In this document: positions 16,799-17,981 of the stretch, piece by piece | How positions within the stretch are numbered: position 1 is the first letter of the stretch | Layout: each line of letters starts with the position of its first letter | Origin: an uncultured Bacteroides sp. | GTDB lineage: Bacteria > Bacteroidota > Bacteroidia > Bacteroidales > Bacteroidaceae | Direction: 5' to 3' | NCBI GenBank assembly: GCA_905197435.1 | Contig: CAJJYX010000053.1 | Span: 1 to 17,981 of the forward strand | Length of the DNA: 17,981 bases | Position numbers and translations under genes: made by a program | The notes under the pieces: generated by a model | The model's input: only the letters and a program-made list of their open reading frames with translations | Database searches by the model: none | What the model was told of the DNA's origin: nothing

Positions 16799-17836
16799 AT
16801 GAATAGATTACTCTTTCTCTTGTGCCTTTCTCTTAGCTTGTCGGCTTGCTCCCGTACGGAAAAAAAACTGGAAGCGCACGTTTTCGCCCAGGATGCAGTG
16901 TGCGCCCATACACCGGTGCTGAACCAGGGGCGCACTTCTACCTGTTGGGCCTATGCCTCAGCCTCTCTGCTGGAGTCGGACTGGCTGGCCGGGCATCCCG
17001 GAGATACCGTGCGCCTGTCGCCTATGTATATGGTCAGGCAGAAATACCTGAACCAGTTTGATGCCTACTACTATTCCTGCGGCAGGGAAGAGATTAGAAG
17101 CGGCGGGCTGGGGCATTCTTTCCTTCGTGTGTTGAAGGAAGACGGCGTGTTGCCGTTGGAAGCATATCGGGGACGCCGGCCGGGAAGCAAAAGACATGAC
17201 CATGGGATGTTGTTGAGACAACTGAAGAAGCTTGCCAAGGAGGCCGTGGAACATTGCGACCTCCCGGGCTACAGAAAACGTGCTGTTGCCTTGCTGGACG
17301 AGCAGATGGGGGTGGTGCCCGACTCGTTCCTCTACCGTGGCAGGAGCTATACTGCCCGTTCGTTTGCCGACTCGCTTCACCTCAAGGCGGAGGATTATGT
17401 GCAGTTGACGAGTTTCACGCATCATCCTTTTCATACCTCTTTTATACTGGAAGTACCGGACAACTGGGAGCATCAGCCCTATTTCAACCTTCCGTTGGAC
17501 GAATTGGAGCAGGTGGTGCGCTGTGCTTTGTCTGCCGGCAAGACGGTGGCTTGGCATGGAGATGTGAGCGAAGATACTTTCAGCTCACGTCAGGGAATGG
17601 CCCTTTGGCCGCAGCATCCGGTGACGCAAGAGATGCGGCAGCATGAATTCGAACGGTTCCTTACTACAGACGACCACATGATGCACCTCATCGGCACGGC
17701 GCACGACGAGGCCGGACACTTCTACTATCTGTTGAAGAATTCATACGGAAGATATGGCGACTACGCAGGTCTGCTCTACATGTCCGAGGATTATTTCAGG
17801 GCAAAGACAATCTCGGTTTTGCTAAGGAAGCAATAG
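16799..17836 (+). CDS. C1-type (papain / bleomycin hydrolase-like) cysteine protease lipoprotein
   Basis: The 345-residue protein has a lipoprotein signal with lipobox LSAC (Cys17). The catalytic set of a papain-fold protease is present in order. Q43 and C49 lie in LNQGRTSTCWAYASASLLES, which forms the oxyanion hole and nucleophile. H293 is in DDHMMHLIGTAHD, and N314 is in LLKNSYGRYGDYAGLLYMS. The wide spacing between Cys and His and the DDHMMH and KNSYG motifs resemble the bleomycin hydrolase/PepC branch of family C1 rather than classic papain. Unlike cytosolic PepC, it is a membrane-anchored exported protein and is shorter than the usual 440-450 residues. Peptide substrate is unknown. It follows the acyltransferase by 25 bases and is the last gene visible. 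Confidence 0.87.
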   Translation: MNRLLFLLCLSLSLSACSRTEKKLEAHVFAQDAVCAHTPVLNQGRTSTCWAYASASLLESDWLAGHPGDTVRLSPMYMVRQKYLNQFDAYYYSCGREEIRSGGLGHSFLRVLKEDGVLPLEAYRGRRPGSKRHDHGMLLRQLKKLAKEAVEHCDLPGYRKRAVALLDEQMGVVPDSFLYRGRSYTARSFADSLHLKAEDYVQLTSFTHHPFHTSFILEVPDNWEHQPYFNLPLDELEQVVRCALSAGKTVAWHGDVSEDTFSSRQGMALWPQHPVTQEMRQHEFERFLTTDDHMMHLIGTAHDEAGHFYYLLKNSYGRYGDYAGLLYMSEDYFRAKTISVLLRKQ

Positions 17837-17877
17837 CCGTTTCTTGGTAAGTATATCCGCATTCCCTCTCCCACAAG

Positions 17878-17932
17878 AAGACACTCCCGTTTCCGCTTGC
17901 AGGAACGCCCGTTCCCACTTGCGGAATGTCTT
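17878..17932. repeat. Nested hairpin downstream of the protease gene
   Basis: The outer arms AAGACA (17878-17883) and TGTCTT (17927-17932) pair, and are extended by TTCCGC (17891-17896) with GCGGAA (17921-17926) across a 7-base bulge. An inner stem GGAACG (17902-17907) with CGTTCC (17910-17915) fills the loop. No T-run follows on the + strand, so it is not a standard intrinsic terminator; it may mark the 3' end of the transcript. The rest of 17837-17981 is AT-rich toward the end and shows no gene. Confidence 0.5.
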
Positions 17933-17981
17933 ATGCTGAAATAGGTAGACACATTAACAAACAAATAAAATTTATACCTAT

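Overview
The window reads as part of a polysaccharide utilization locus (PUL) from a gut-type Bacteroidetes, most likely Bacteroides or a close relative. The evidence is a SusC/SusD pair, a DUF3823 lipoprotein, AT-rich leaders without clear Shine-Dalgarno sequences, and a dense set of secreted glycosidases. All real genes lie on the + strand. The enzyme set (GH76, GH92 and a GH125 remnant) is the classic kit for alpha-mannan: a GH76 endo-alpha-1,6-mannanase cuts the backbone, GH92 Ca2+-dependent exo-alpha-mannosidases strip side chains, and GH125 exo-alpha-1,6-mannosidase finishes the backbone.

Layout. Positions 1-6809 form a tight surface module: the 3' end of a GH76 gene, a SusC-type TonB-dependent transporter, a SusD-type glycan-binding lipoprotein and a DUF3823 lipoprotein, with gaps of 18 to 34 bases. 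A 278-base non-coding stretch (6810-7087) follows. It holds a 13-base perfect inverted repeat and, close to the next start codon, two identical TTGCC-N8-GGCAA dyads spaced 22 bases apart, which look like tandem operators or a small RNA switch. Positions 7088-14147 form an enzyme module: a secreted protein of unknown family with a GH42-like architecture, a DUF4964/5127/4965/1793 lipoprotein carrying an inserted beta-sandwich, and a GH92 enzyme whose catalytic and +1-subsite residues match an alpha-1,2-mannosidase. A likely intrinsic terminator (14179-14241) closes this module.

After the terminator come a GH43-family enzyme, a GH125 pseudogene with two internal deletions, an integral membrane acyltransferase (family 3) and a papain/bleomycin-hydrolase-like lipoprotein protease. 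The final 145 bases hold a nested hairpin and no gene.

Proposed working model: long or decorated alpha-mannan is cut and captured at the cell surface by GH76, SusD and DUF3823 and imported by SusC. GH92, GH43 and the two uncharacterised proteins then trim it. Loss of the local GH125 implies that the last backbone step is done by another copy elsewhere or by another enzyme. GH43 and the unknown GH-like protein suggest a mannan carrying non-mannose decorations. No regulator (hybrid two-component system or ECF sigma/anti-sigma), RNA gene, CRISPR array or intact mobile element is visible.
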